Assembly: GCA_036493475.1 (NCBI GenBank)
Contig: DASXPS010000197.1
Location: 1-44,761, forward strand
DNA: 44,761 nucleotides
Direction: 5' to 3'
Source of the DNA: Sporichthyaceae bacterium
Lineage (GTDB): Bacteria > Actinomycetota > Actinomycetes > Sporichthyales > Sporichthyaceae
Below the pieces are notes generated by a model. That model was not told where the DNA came from. It did not search any database and saw only the letters and a list, made by a program, of their open reading frames with translations. Position numbers and translations under genes: made by a program. Shown here piece by piece: positions 34,246 through 42,687 of this stretch (the first letter of the stretch is position 1; the number at the start of each line of letters is the position of its first letter).

Positions 34246-35784
34246 TCAGACCGGGTAGATGCCGTTGCGGCGCTCGGCCGGAAGGGCCGGCCGGCGGGAG
34301 TAGGCGGTGAACCGGACGATGAGGTCGTCGCGCAACCGGGCACCGGACACGACTTCCTCGACGGAGTTCTCCGAGGCGACCCGGAACACATCGATGTTCG
34401 CCTCGTACTCGACCCGTTTGGCGTCGATGAACGCGGCGCGCTCCACTTCGTCCTCGATAGCCACGATCCGGTTGTAGTGGATCGCGTTGACGGCCGCGGC
34501 CGGCCCCATCAGCGCCGGCTTCGCGGTGGCCAGCGCCAACACGGCGTCCGGCGCCGTCGGGCTGCCGGACATGGCCAGATAGCCGCCGCCGTAGGCCTTT
34601 CGGACCAGCACCGAGATGCGGGGGACCCGGGCCTGGCAGACGGCGAAGAGCATCTTGGCACCGTGCCGGATGATCCCCTGGCGCTCCACCTCGGCCCCGA
34701 CCATGTAGCCGGCGTTGTCGCACAGGAACAGTAGGGGCACGTTGAACGCGTTGCAGATCCAGATGAAGCGCGCCGCCTTGTCCGAGGAATCGGCGAACAG
34801 CACGCCGGCCTTGTGCAGCGACTGGTTGGCGAGGATGCCCACCGAACGCCCGCCCAGGCGGGCGAATCCGCAGACAAGTTCGCGGGCGAACAGTTCCTTG
34901 TAGGGGAAGAACGTGCCCTCATCGACGATCGCGTCGATGAGCTCCTCGACGTCGAAGGGCACCGCTTCGTGGGTCGGCACGATCTCCTCGATCGACCGGC
35001 CCGCGGTGGCCGGCCACCCGGTGACCGCCGGCGGTTGCTGCTCCCAGGAGGACGGTAGGTAGGACAGCCAGACGCGCAGCGCCGCGATCGCCTCGGCGTC
35101 GCTGTCCACCAGCATGTCGCCGAGCCCCGAGTCGCGGCAGTGCATCTCCGCGCCGCCCATCTCCTCCATGCTCACCTGCTCCCCGGTGACCATCTCGGCC
35201 AGTCGGGGCGACCCGATGTACGCGGTGGCATGACCGCGCACCATCACCACGAAGTCGCACAGCCCCGGCACATAGGCCGAACCGGCGGGCGATGGGCCGA
35301 ACAGCGCGCAGACCTGGGGCACCCGCCCGGAGAACTGCACCAGGTTGTAGAAGATGTTGCCCCACGCGTGCCGGCCGGCGTAGCTGTCGAACTGCTCGTC
35401 GATGCGGGCCCCGGCCGCGTCGACCAGATACAGGATCGGGACGCCGATGGCGTCGGCCCGCTGTTGCAGGTGGGTGATCTTCTCGAAGGTGCGCCGCCCC
35501 CAGGTGCCCGCTTTCACCGTGTAGTCGTTGGCGATCACCGCCACCGGCCGTCCGTCGACGTGGCCCATGCAGGTGACCACCGCGTCGCCGGCCAGTCCCT
35601 CCTCGGACCGGGCGAGCAGGCCGTCCTCGAAGTACGGCTCGTCGTCGAGCAGCAGGGCGAGGCGATCACGCACCAGCAGTCGCCCCGCGGCCACGTGCTT
35701 GGCGCGGGCCGTTTCCGACCCGCCGAGGCGGGCCGTCGCGAGCCGATCGGCCAGTTCCGCGTGGACGTCGCGTTCGGTGGTCAC
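34246..35784 (-). CDS. Acyl-CoA carboxylase, carboxyltransferase (beta) subunit
   Basis: The 512-residue protein has the two crotonase-like halves: NDYTVKAGTWGRRTFEKITHLQQRADAIGVPILYLVDAAGARIDEQ, then FLCDNAGYMVGAEVERQGIIRHGAKMLF for the biotin site. The region equivalent to the propionyl-CoA carboxylase AYGGAYD motif is RKAYGGGYLAMSGSP, with Leu where a specificity Asp sits in PccB, so an acyl chain larger than propionyl is likely. GTG 35784 overlaps the alpha-subunit stop (GTGA). It shares only the family fold with the other beta subunit in this window and is not a recent duplicate. Confidence 0.9.
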   Translation of the reverse strand: MTTERDVHAELADRLATARLGGSETARAKHVAAGRLLVRDRLALLLDDEPYFEDGLLARSEEGLAGDAVVTCMGHVDGRPVAVIANDYTVKAGTWGRRTFEKITHLQQRADAIGVPILYLVDAAGARIDEQFDSYAGRHAWGNIFYNLVQFSGRVPQVCALFGPSPAGSAYVPGLCDFVVMVRGHATAYIGSPRLAEMVTGEQVSMEEMGGAEMHCRDSGLGDMLVDSDAEAIAALRVWLSYLPSSWEQQPPAVTGWPATAGRSIEEIVPTHEAVPFDVEELIDAIVDEGTFFPYKELFARELVCGFARLGGRSVGILANQSLHKAGVLFADSSDKAARFIWICNAFNVPLLFLCDNAGYMVGAEVERQGIIRHGAKMLFAVCQARVPRISVLVRKAYGGGYLAMSGSPTAPDAVLALATAKPALMGPAAAVNAIHYNRIVAIEDEVERAAFIDAKRVEYEANIDVFRVASENSVEEVVSGARLRDDLIVRFTAYSRRPALPAERRNGIYPV

Positions 35785-37568
35785 CGCGCCTCCTCGGTGG
35801 TGTCGCCGTCGCCGATCAGCACGACGACCTCGTCGGCGCGCACCGCCTGCCCTGGCGTCACGGCAACCTCGAGCACGGTGCCGGCGCGTTCGGCGGTGAG
35901 CGTCGACTCCATCTTCATTGCCTCGATCACGCACACCGGTTGGTCGACCACCACCCGGTCACCGACCTCCACCAGCACCTTGACGATGCGCCCTTGCATG
36001 GGGCTGATGACGGTGCCCGAGGACCCGCGTGAGCCGGCGGACTTGGTCCCACGCCGTCCGCTCGGCGGCGCACTCGCCGCCACACCGCGCTGCGCTGCGG
36101 CCTCGACGGCGTTGGTGAAACGGGGCACGGTGTACCACCGTCCGCCCACCTCAACCTCGGCGGCGGGGCACGGTGGGCCGGCCGCCGGTGCGGCCTGCGG
36201 GACGACGACGCCGGCCAGGTCGAGCCGCTCCTCGACCCAGCGGGTGGAATGCCGCGCGGCGCGAAAGTCGGCGTGGGCGAGGATCGCGAGATGGGCGGGG
36301 ATGGTGGTGGCGATGCCCTGGATCTTCGTCTCACCCAGCGCCCGGACCATGCGCGCGATGGCCGTTGTGCGGTCTGCTCCGCACACCACCAGCTTGCCCA
36401 CCAGGTTGTCGTAGAACGGTGGGACCTCGTCGCCCGCCTGGTAACCCGCGTCCCACCGCACACCGGGCCCACCGGCCGCGACCAGTGCGGTGATCGTGCC
36501 GGGGGAGGGCAGGAACCTTCCCCCGGTGGGGTCTTCGGCGTTGATCCGGCACTCGATGGCGTGCCCTCGACAGGCGACTTCGGCCTGGGTGAGGCGCAAC
36601 GGTTCCCCGGCCGCCACCCGCAACTGCTCGACCACCAGGTCGATGCCGGTGGTCAGCTCGGTGACCGGGTGCTCGACCTGCAACCGGGTGTTCATCTCGA
36701 GAAACCAGAAATCCCCGGGCGGGTCGTAGAGGAACTCCACCGTCCCTGCGTTGATGTAGCCGCATGCCCGGGCCACCCGCACGGCCGCCTCGCCCATGGC
36801 CCGGCGCAGGTCGTCGGGGAAGTCCGGGGCCGGCGCCTCCTCCACCAACTTCTGGTGGCGGCGCTGGGCCGAGCAGTCGCGCTCGCCCAACCACAGGTAG
36901 TTGCCGTGCGCGTCGGCGAGGATCTGCATCTCGACGTGGCGCGGCCAGGTCAGGTACTTCTCGACGTAGCATTCGGCCCGCCCGAAACCCGCCAGCGCCT
37001 CCGAGCGCGCGGATTTGAAGGCGGCGGGCACCTCCTCGGGGGAACGCACCACCCGAATTCCCCGGCCACCCCCGCCGAAGGCCGCCTTGATCGCCACCGG
37101 CCAGCCGCACTGCTCACCGAAGGCGACGACCTGGTCGGCGCAGGTCAAGACCTCGGTGGTGCCCGGCACGCCGGCCACGCCGGCCTTCTCCGCGGCGATG
37201 CGGGAGGACACCTTGTCGCCCATGATCTCGATGGCCGCGGGCGGCGGCCCGACGAACACGACTCCGGCGGCGGTGATCGCCCGGGCGAAATCGGCGTTCT
37301 CCGAGAAGAACCCGTAGCCGGGATGCAGGGCCTCGGCGCCGGACCGCGCCAGCGCATCCAGCACGGCCGCGGTGTTCAGGTAGGACTCGGCCGCGGTCTG
37401 TCCACCCAGGGCATACCGTTCGTCGGCCAGTCGCACGTGCAGAGAATCGGCATCCACGTCGGAATGGACGGCCACGGTGGCGATACCGAGTTCCCGGCAG
37501 GCGCGGATCACCCGGACGGCAATCTCGCCCCGGTTGGCGACCAACACCTTCGAGAACGGCCTGTGCAC
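35781..37568 (-). CDS. Acyl-CoA carboxylase alpha subunit (biotin carboxylase + biotin carrier)
   Basis: The protein is 595 residues. Biotin carboxylase spans about 5-450: KVLVANRGEIAVRVIRACRELG, AAFGGGGRGIRVV, and EMNTRLQVEHPVTELTTGIDL. The biotinyl domain carries Lys552 in EAMKMES. Length fits AccA2/AccA3-type subunits with no BT domain. GTG 37568 lies 6 bp after the ferredoxin stop. It charges biotin with CO2 at the cost of ATP and hands it to the beta subunit encoded next. Confidence 0.93.
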   Translation of the reverse strand: MHRPFSKVLVANRGEIAVRVIRACRELGIATVAVHSDVDADSLHVRLADERYALGGQTAAESYLNTAAVLDALARSGAEALHPGYGFFSENADFARAITAAGVVFVGPPPAAIEIMGDKVSSRIAAEKAGVAGVPGTTEVLTCADQVVAFGEQCGWPVAIKAAFGGGGRGIRVVRSPEEVPAAFKSARSEALAGFGRAECYVEKYLTWPRHVEMQILADAHGNYLWLGERDCSAQRRHQKLVEEAPAPDFPDDLRRAMGEAAVRVARACGYINAGTVEFLYDPPGDFWFLEMNTRLQVEHPVTELTTGIDLVVEQLRVAAGEPLRLTQAEVACRGHAIECRINAEDPTGGRFLPSPGTITALVAAGGPGVRWDAGYQAGDEVPPFYDNLVGKLVVCGADRTTAIARMVRALGETKIQGIATTIPAHLAILAHADFRAARHSTRWVEERLDLAGVVVPQAAPAAGPPCPAAEVEVGGRWYTVPRFTNAVEAAAQRGVAASAPPSGRRGTKSAGSRGSSGTVISPMQGRIVKVLVEVGDRVVVDQPVCVIEAMKMESTLTAERAGTVLEVAVTPGQAVRADEVVVLIGDGDTTEEAR

Positions 37569-37574
37569 CGCCGC

Positions 37575-37859
37575 TCAGCCCCGGCCCTTCGCCCAGGCCT
37601 GCAGATCCTTGATCTTCATGTAGCCGCCGGATCCCGCGATGAAGCCCAGCTTCCGCGCATCGTGGATGGCGTCCACCGGGCACACGGGCACGCACAGTCC
37701 GCAGTCGATGCACTTCTCCAGTTCGATCACCACGCGACCCATGAAGTCGTCCGGGACCTGCTCTATGGCCTCGACCTTGCCCGGACACGCCGGCACGCAG
37801 GCACCGCACCCGATGCAGGTTTCGTCGACATAGAAATGGCCGGGACGACCGGACGCCAC
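37575..37859 (-). CDS. Two-cluster ferredoxin (2x[4Fe-4S])
   Basis: The protein is 94 residues with CIGCGACVPACPG and CIDCGLCVPVCPVDA, each a full CxxCxxCxxxCP motif for a [4Fe-4S] cluster. A ~35-residue tail ends GGYMKIKDLQAWAKGRG. It is a low-potential electron carrier. Its position 3 bp after the SCP2-like gene and behind the diiron gene makes it the likely electron donor to the diiron protein. A ferredoxin reductase is not encoded in the operon. GTG start at 37859. Confidence 0.92.
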   Translation of the reverse strand: MASGRPGHFYVDETCIGCGACVPACPGKVEAIEQVPDDFMGRVVIELEKCIDCGLCVPVCPVDAIHDARKLGFIAGSGGYMKIKDLQAWAKGRG

Positions 37860-37862
37860 CGG

Positions 37863-38330
37863 TCAGCGGCTTTCGGGGAAGATCGTCGATATCTCCGCCG
37901 AGGCGTTGAAGAACTCCTGCAGGCTTTGGTTGAACCGGAAGAACAGGTCCCGCCGCAGGGGATCCTCGGACCAGGCGCGCATTGGGGTCCCCGGCAGGCT
38001 CAACCGGTTCAGCGAGTGCTCGAGGTCCGGTCGTCCATTACCCGCCGCGACGTTCTCGATCATCTCCTGCCAAATGTCCAGGTCGGCCTCCAGCACGAAA
38101 TCTGCGCGGTCCACCTCCTCGTCGTCGACCTCGTCGACCCTGGTGACCGAGAACTCCTCGAAGGTGACCTGGAAGTGCCGGGCACCGCCGTGCGGGGTCG
38201 CCTCGAAAACAGTGAACTGGGCAACGCAATCGATGGTTCCGGTCCGCATGTGCAGGTCTCGTTGCTGATCCATGAGCTTGCCGAGAACCTCGAACCATTC
38301 GACGGACGGGAAGCCGACGGCCGCCGCCAT
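37863..38330 (-). CDS. SCP2-like (sterol carrier fold) small protein
   Basis: The protein is 155 residues. FPSVEWFEVLGKLM at the N-terminus, then DCVAQFTVFE..HFQVTFEEFSV strands and ADFVLEADLDIWQEMIENVAAGNGRPDLEHSLNRLSLPG, match the SCP2 fold, which binds hydrophobic ligands. No catalytic motif is seen. The ATG shares one base with the stop of the diiron gene (TGATG), so the two are made together. It may present a lipid-like substrate to the diiron enzyme. A GTG 3 bp upstream is an alternative start. The fold call is from pattern only. Confidence 0.6.
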   Translation of the reverse strand: MAAAVGFPSVEWFEVLGKLMDQQRDLHMRTGTIDCVAQFTVFEATPHGGARHFQVTFEEFSVTRVDEVDDEEVDRADFVLEADLDIWQEMIENVAAGNGRPDLEHSLNRLSLPGTPMRAWSEDPLRRDLFFRFNQSLQEFFNASAEISTIFPESR

Positions 38331-39514
38331 CACGACCGCCCGGGCAGGTTCTCCGGGATTCCGCAGCGGTCCCGCCGGTTGAAGCCGGCCCGATCGCAGC
38401 GTTGCAGGTACTCCTCGCGCAGCGTGGTCCACAGGAAGCCCACGCCGTCCATGCCCTCGTCAATGTCCTTGAGACTGCCGCCCATGAGCACCGCAACGGG
38501 CTCCAGCAGGCAGGGATCGACGAACGAGGTGAGCAGGATGTTCTCGCCCAGGTCCGCGAACCTGTGCATGCGCTCCATGGCGGCCGCGGGGTCGGGGTGG
38601 TTCTCCAGGTAGCTCTTCAATTCCAGGGTTCCGTAGGCGACGTGGCGAGCTTCGTCCTGCATGCAGCGGCGGAAGATCTCCCGGTCGGTGTGCGTCTTGG
38701 CCAGGAATTCCCCGGCGCGGAAGATGGAGAGCACGAAGCCCTCGCCGAGCACGTTCAGGAAATACGTGCCCGAGGTGTGCGTGGGTGCCTCCAGGATGGC
38801 CTTGAGCGACCACTCGAAGGCCGGGCTGGCGTGCAGCAGGCCCCCACCGCCGGCCAGCGCCCGCTTGCGGAACACCTCGGTGTGCCGGGCCTCGTCCATC
38901 ATCTGGCTGACGAGGAAGTTCTTCACTTCGTAGTAGTCGGCCGGGATCTTGTGGATCCACCGCGACGGGAAGTCACCGGCGACGAATTCGACCTCGGTGA
39001 GGAATGTGGAGAACTGGCACATGGCCATCTCCAGCTCTTCGGACGCCGGCTCCAGCTCGGCCCACGGAATGTCCGTCGTCGAGTTCCACTGCCGGGCCTT
39101 CGCCTCTTCGTAGAGGGTCGTGACGTTGTCGGCCCACACCTCGTACTTCTCGAGCAGCGTGTACTCCTCGATGACCGGCATCCGGTCTGCATACGGCTTG
39201 CGGACCGAGCCCCGGGGCGAGAGGTTCCGGCACTCGGCAACGTCGGGAATGGTCCCGTAGGCCTTGGACCGGTTGATGTCGTTGAAGGTCAGACCGCGGG
39301 GCGACGGCTTGGCCCGGGTGCCCCAATGGGCGTCCTCGGTGTTGGTCCAGTGCAGCGAGTACGAGCCCCGCTCGAGCCGATCGAGGTTCTCCTGGAGCAC
39401 GTCGCCCCACACCTGACGATGGGCTTCGAAGGTTGCGTTCCATTCCTCAAACGCTGCTTCCTCGAGATCGGCCGCGGCGGGGGGCGCCTGGACGTTCTCC
39501 AGCGAACTGAGCAT
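38330..39514 (-). CDS. Ferritin-like diiron oxygenase/desaturase
   Basis: The 394-residue soluble, helical protein has two copies of DEARH. A full carboxylate-bridged ligand set can be read: Glu176, Glu208/His211 (first DEARH, 207-211) and Glu258, Glu288/His291 (second, 287-291), with 32- and 30-residue spacings. This is the ExnDExRH duplication of bacterial multicomponent monooxygenase alpha subunits and of acyl-ACP desaturases. The N-terminal ~100 residues (WTNTEDAHWGTRAKPSPRGLTFND) are not familiar. No beta, gamma or effector subunit is present. ATG 39514 has AAGGGG upstream. It is first gene of the operon with the SCP2-like protein and ferredoxin. Substrate unknown; ribonucleotide reductase R2 is rejected since its Tyr and EExxH pattern is absent. 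Confidence 0.78.
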   Translation of the reverse strand: MLSSLENVQAPPAAADLEEAAFEEWNATFEAHRQVWGDVLQENLDRLERGSYSLHWTNTEDAHWGTRAKPSPRGLTFNDINRSKAYGTIPDVAECRNLSPRGSVRKPYADRMPVIEEYTLLEKYEVWADNVTTLYEEAKARQWNSTTDIPWAELEPASEELEMAMCQFSTFLTEVEFVAGDFPSRWIHKIPADYYEVKNFLVSQMMDEARHTEVFRKRALAGGGGLLHASPAFEWSLKAILEAPTHTSGTYFLNVLGEGFVLSIFRAGEFLAKTHTDREIFRRCMQDEARHVAYGTLELKSYLENHPDPAAAMERMHRFADLGENILLTSFVDPCLLEPVAVLMGGSLKDIDEGMDGVGFLWTTLREEYLQRCDRAGFNRRDRCGIPENLPGRS

Positions 39515-40139
39515 GTCTCGTCCCCTTCGGGTGGACCGCACGCCATTGGTGCGGCTGATTCGATCAGGTCGCAGCGGCGTGCGGAAGAGATCTGCCCGGC
39601 GTACCGGGGAACCCGGTCTGGTGAGCGGACCTGACGGGCCCTACATTGGGGGCGGCAAAGGTGGTCCGAGACTCCTCGACGATCACCCCTCGCCCGTTCA
39701 GGACCGCGCTCCGCCAAGCGAGCGGACGGTAAGACCGACGGACCTCCGGGGCAGCCTGCGGGTTGGCCCACAGCCCGGGCGGTCAGATAAAGAGGATCCC
39801 GGTGTGGCCCTCGCAGTTGCGGCCACAGAGCGACTTAGGGTGGGGCATTTGCTTCGCCAATGGCGTCTAAGATTCGCATTCGCGAATTGTTGAATTAGCC
39901 GCCGGTCCGCCGCTTGGCGCGGCAAACCCACCGCTCAGCGATGTCCGTTATGCGCGGGATTGCACAGGTGGATTCTCTTCAACAAACGTTAAGGATCGGC
40001 CGTCCGAAGTAGTCCCGGGTGGTTAGAATTTTAAGGCCATGTCCACTAAGTCGCCCGTTCCGGACCCGTCAGGTTCCGAAGCGGTTCGCGGCGAACGATG
40101 CCGGTGTTCTCGACATCCGGCGCGAAGGGGAGCCTCTAT
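39515..40139. other. 625-bp divergent regulatory gap with no credible gene
   Basis: No convincing coding frame is seen on either strand. The part nearest the diiron gene (39515-39780) is GC-rich and featureless. From about 39840 to 40035 the base composition falls and repeats appear: TGTGGCC (39803-39809) against GGCCACA (39821-39827); CGCCA-A-TGGCG (39855-39865); TTCGCGAA (39879-39886); and GTTCG-CGG-CGAAC (40084-40096). TAGAAT (40024-40029) may be a -10 for the Mo-hydroxylase operon, without a clear -35. The long leader (about 100 nt) of that operon could hold post-transcriptional control; I see no known riboswitch. Confidence 0.5.
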
Positions 40140-42656
40140 ATGTCGCCCCAACCGCAATCTGGCACTAACTCCTTACCTAACGCGTCCCACAACGCTGTGG
40201 ACACAAGCGCGCTCATGTCCCGTTCCACTGCTTTCGGTACGACTGCCCCGAACGGTGCTGCCGGTCTCCCCCGTCGGCGCTTCGTCGGTTACGTGCTCGC
40301 GGGCTCGACGCTGGTCGTGGCCGGCCGGTACGTCGTCGACCCCGACAACGCGGCGGCGGCGGACGGTTCCGCAGCTGCGCTGCGCAATGGCAACGGCACC
40401 GCTGTTGCCGACAACAAGATCCCGGCCGACAGCGGCGCGTCCCCCATCCCGAGCAACGACGAGCCGGCCGACGACTACGACTTCATGGACTTCATGCGGG
40501 AGCAGACCCGTGCGGTCACGCCGCTGCTGACTCTGGAGATGAAGCCCGACGGTCGCGTCCACTTCGACATGCCCCGCGTTGAGGTTGGGCAGAGCGTGGA
40601 ATCCGGTGTCGCGCAAATCATCGCCGACCAGATGGAGATCGCCTACGACCAGGTCGACGTCACCCTGTCCAAGGCCCGCTTTGACCTGATGGACGCACAG
40701 CTCACCGGTGGGTCCTCGTCGCTCTACTCGCTGTGGGAGCCCCTGCGTGAGCTGAGTGAGCTCACTCGGCAGCGGCTGATCGGTGCTGCGGCGAAGCAGT
40801 GGAACACCTCGCCGAAGAACCTGCGTACCAACGGCGAGGGCTTCGTGCTCGGCCCGAAGGGCCAGCGCGCGAGCTACGGCTCGCTGGTGAACATTGCCGC
40901 GTCCGCGCAGAACCAGTTCGTCGGCACCCTGCTCAACGCGGCTCTCGGCCCGCCCAAGGGCGGCTGGATCGGCAAGTCCGTGCCCCGTAAGGACATCCGC
41001 GAGATCGTCACCGGGCAGAAGCAGTTCGCGATGGACCTGGATATTCCGGGTGCGCTGCCCACCATGATGTGTCGGCCCCCGACATTCAACGGGACGATCA
41101 ACAAGGTCAACAACATGGACCAGGTGAAGGCCATGCCTGGTGTCCAGGACGTCGCGGTCTGCCAAGGGACGCACCAGTCCCAGGTCGTGGCGGTACGGGC
41201 GAACACCTTCGGCCAGTGCATCGACGCCGTTCGCGCGCTCGATGTCGACTGGAACGTCGGCAGCACGGGCCCGGTGAACAGCGACGACATCATGTCGAAG
41301 GTCGCCGCGGTGGGTCTGCCGATGGAGCCGGCACTGCCGGGTTCCGAGGTGTACGAGAACAGCTACACGTTCCAGTACCGCGTTTCCGGGCCGCTGGAGC
41401 CGAACAGTGCGGTCGCGGACGTCCGCGAGGACTCGGCCGAGATCTGGGCGGCGTCGAAGATTCCGGGTACCCCGCTGGCGATGACGGCGGAATACCTGAA
41501 CCTGCCGCTGGACAAGGTCACCCTCAACGTGATCTATGGCGGCGGCTCGTTCGGCACCACGCTGCACGGTGACCGCATCATGGAAGCCGTGTACGCGTCG
41601 AAGGCCATCGGCAAGCCGGTGCGGCTCATGTGGCACCGCACCGACCAGGTCCGGTTCGGCCGTGCGCACCCCGGTTCGGTCTCCCACGTGCGGGCGACGA
41701 AGGTCGGCAACAGCGTCACCAGCTACACCCAGTGGCACGGCTCCGGCTGCTGCGACTTCACCCACAGCGCCGGTGACATCATCACCGGTCGGATGATGAA
41801 GAAGGACCCGAGTCACTACTGGGGCAACACCTCGGTGACCGACTGGTTCTACCAAATCGTCACCTCGGTCCCGTACAACTTCGGGCCCACCCGGACCGCC
41901 CTCACCGAGGCGTTCACGTACGACTTCCTGCCCACCGGGCCGGTGCGTAACGTGTACTCCCCCGACGTCGCGGTTGCTCGTGAACTGCTCGTCGAGGACC
42001 TCGCCGAGGCGTTCGGCATGGACGGCTACCAGTTCCGGCGCGCGTTCGCCAAGAACCCGAGCATGGTTGCCGCGCTCGACGCGGTTGCCAAGCGCGGCGA
42101 CTGGGGTCGCACGATGCCCAAGGGCACCGCGCAGGCCATCGCCATCCACGGCGAGTACAAGTGCCAGCTGGCCTGCTTGATGGAGATCGACTACCGGCCG
42201 GCGACGATCGCGAAGAAGAAGGCCATGGGCGGGATCGGCCCGCGCATCACCAAGGCGATCTTCGCGGGCGCCATGGGCATCCCGGTCAACCCGGACGCGT
42301 GCAAGGCCCAGTTCATGGGCGGCATGATGGACGGCATCGCATCGGCGTTCGCCGAGGCGTTGGACTACCAGGATGGTCTGCCCCTCCAGGGTGCTTGGGA
42401 CGACTACGGTTGGACCCGTCAGTGGGACACCCCGTTCGAGTCCGACTACATCGTCATCGACGATGGCAGCCTGGTGCCCAGTGGTACTGGTGAGACGGGC
42501 AACGGTGCCGGCTACGCCGCCGCCGCGATCGCCCTGCAGAAGGCGCTCGGCAAGAAGATCACCGAACTGCCGGTGTTCTTCCGGCAACAGCAGTTCACGC
42601 CGATCCCGAAGTCGCCTTCGATTCCGCAGAGCCCCACCAAGGCCCTTCCCATCTGA
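40140..42656 (+). CDS. Tat-exported molybdenum hydroxylase large subunit (IorB-like)
   Basis: This 838-residue protein is the molybdopterin-binding subunit of the xanthine oxidase family, isoquinoline-1-oxidoreductase beta type. RRRFVGYVLAGSTLVVAG (45-62) is a twin-arginine signal, so the folded enzyme acts outside the cytoplasm. YGGGSFGTTLHGDRIMEAV resembles the IorB GGGFGRR...D segment. WHRTDQVRFGRAHP aligns with SREDDIxxxxYRP. GTGETG holds the catalytic Glu785. ATG 40140 is used since AAGGGGAG lies 7 bp upstream. Codons end in C or G but GGT, CGT and GTT are more frequent than in neighbours, which suggests high expression. It oxidises an aldehyde or N-heterocycle; which one is not readable. 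Confidence 0.88.
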   Translation: MSPQPQSGTNSLPNASHNAVDTSALMSRSTAFGTTAPNGAAGLPRRRFVGYVLAGSTLVVAGRYVVDPDNAAAADGSAAALRNGNGTAVADNKIPADSGASPIPSNDEPADDYDFMDFMREQTRAVTPLLTLEMKPDGRVHFDMPRVEVGQSVESGVAQIIADQMEIAYDQVDVTLSKARFDLMDAQLTGGSSSLYSLWEPLRELSELTRQRLIGAAAKQWNTSPKNLRTNGEGFVLGPKGQRASYGSLVNIAASAQNQFVGTLLNAALGPPKGGWIGKSVPRKDIREIVTGQKQFAMDLDIPGALPTMMCRPPTFNGTINKVNNMDQVKAMPGVQDVAVCQGTHQSQVVAVRANTFGQCIDAVRALDVDWNVGSTGPVNSDDIMSKVAAVGLPMEPALPGSEVYENSYTFQYRVSGPLEPNSAVADVREDSAEIWAASKIPGTPLAMTAEYLNLPLDKVTLNVIYGGGSFGTTLHGDRIMEAVYASKAIGKPVRLMWHRTDQVRFGRAHPGSVSHVRATKVGNSVTSYTQWHGSGCCDFTHSAGDIITGRMMKKDPSHYWGNTSVTDWFYQIVTSVPYNFGPTRTALTEAFTYDFLPTGPVRNVYSPDVAVARELLVEDLAEAFGMDGYQFRRAFAKNPSMVAALDAVAKRGDWGRTMPKGTAQAIAIHGEYKCQLACLMEIDYRPATIAKKKAMGGIGPRITKAIFAGAMGIPVNPDACKAQFMGGMMDGIASAFAEALDYQDGLPLQGAWDDYGWTRQWDTPFESDYIVIDDGSLVPSGTGETGNGAGYAAAAIALQKALGKKITELPVFFRQQQFTPIPKSPSIPQSPTKALPI

Positions 42657-42687
42657 CCTGACCTTCTGAAAACGAAAGGAGTTCTCC

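Noticed and set aside
36249-38612. 787-codon open frame antisense to carboxylase, ferredoxin and SCP2-like genes
   Set aside because: It crosses four real minus-strand genes and has shadow-type composition.
38330-39514. Ribonucleotide reductase R2 or R2lox
   Set aside because: The ligand pattern is ExnDExRH twice, and the R2 EExxH and Tyr context is absent.
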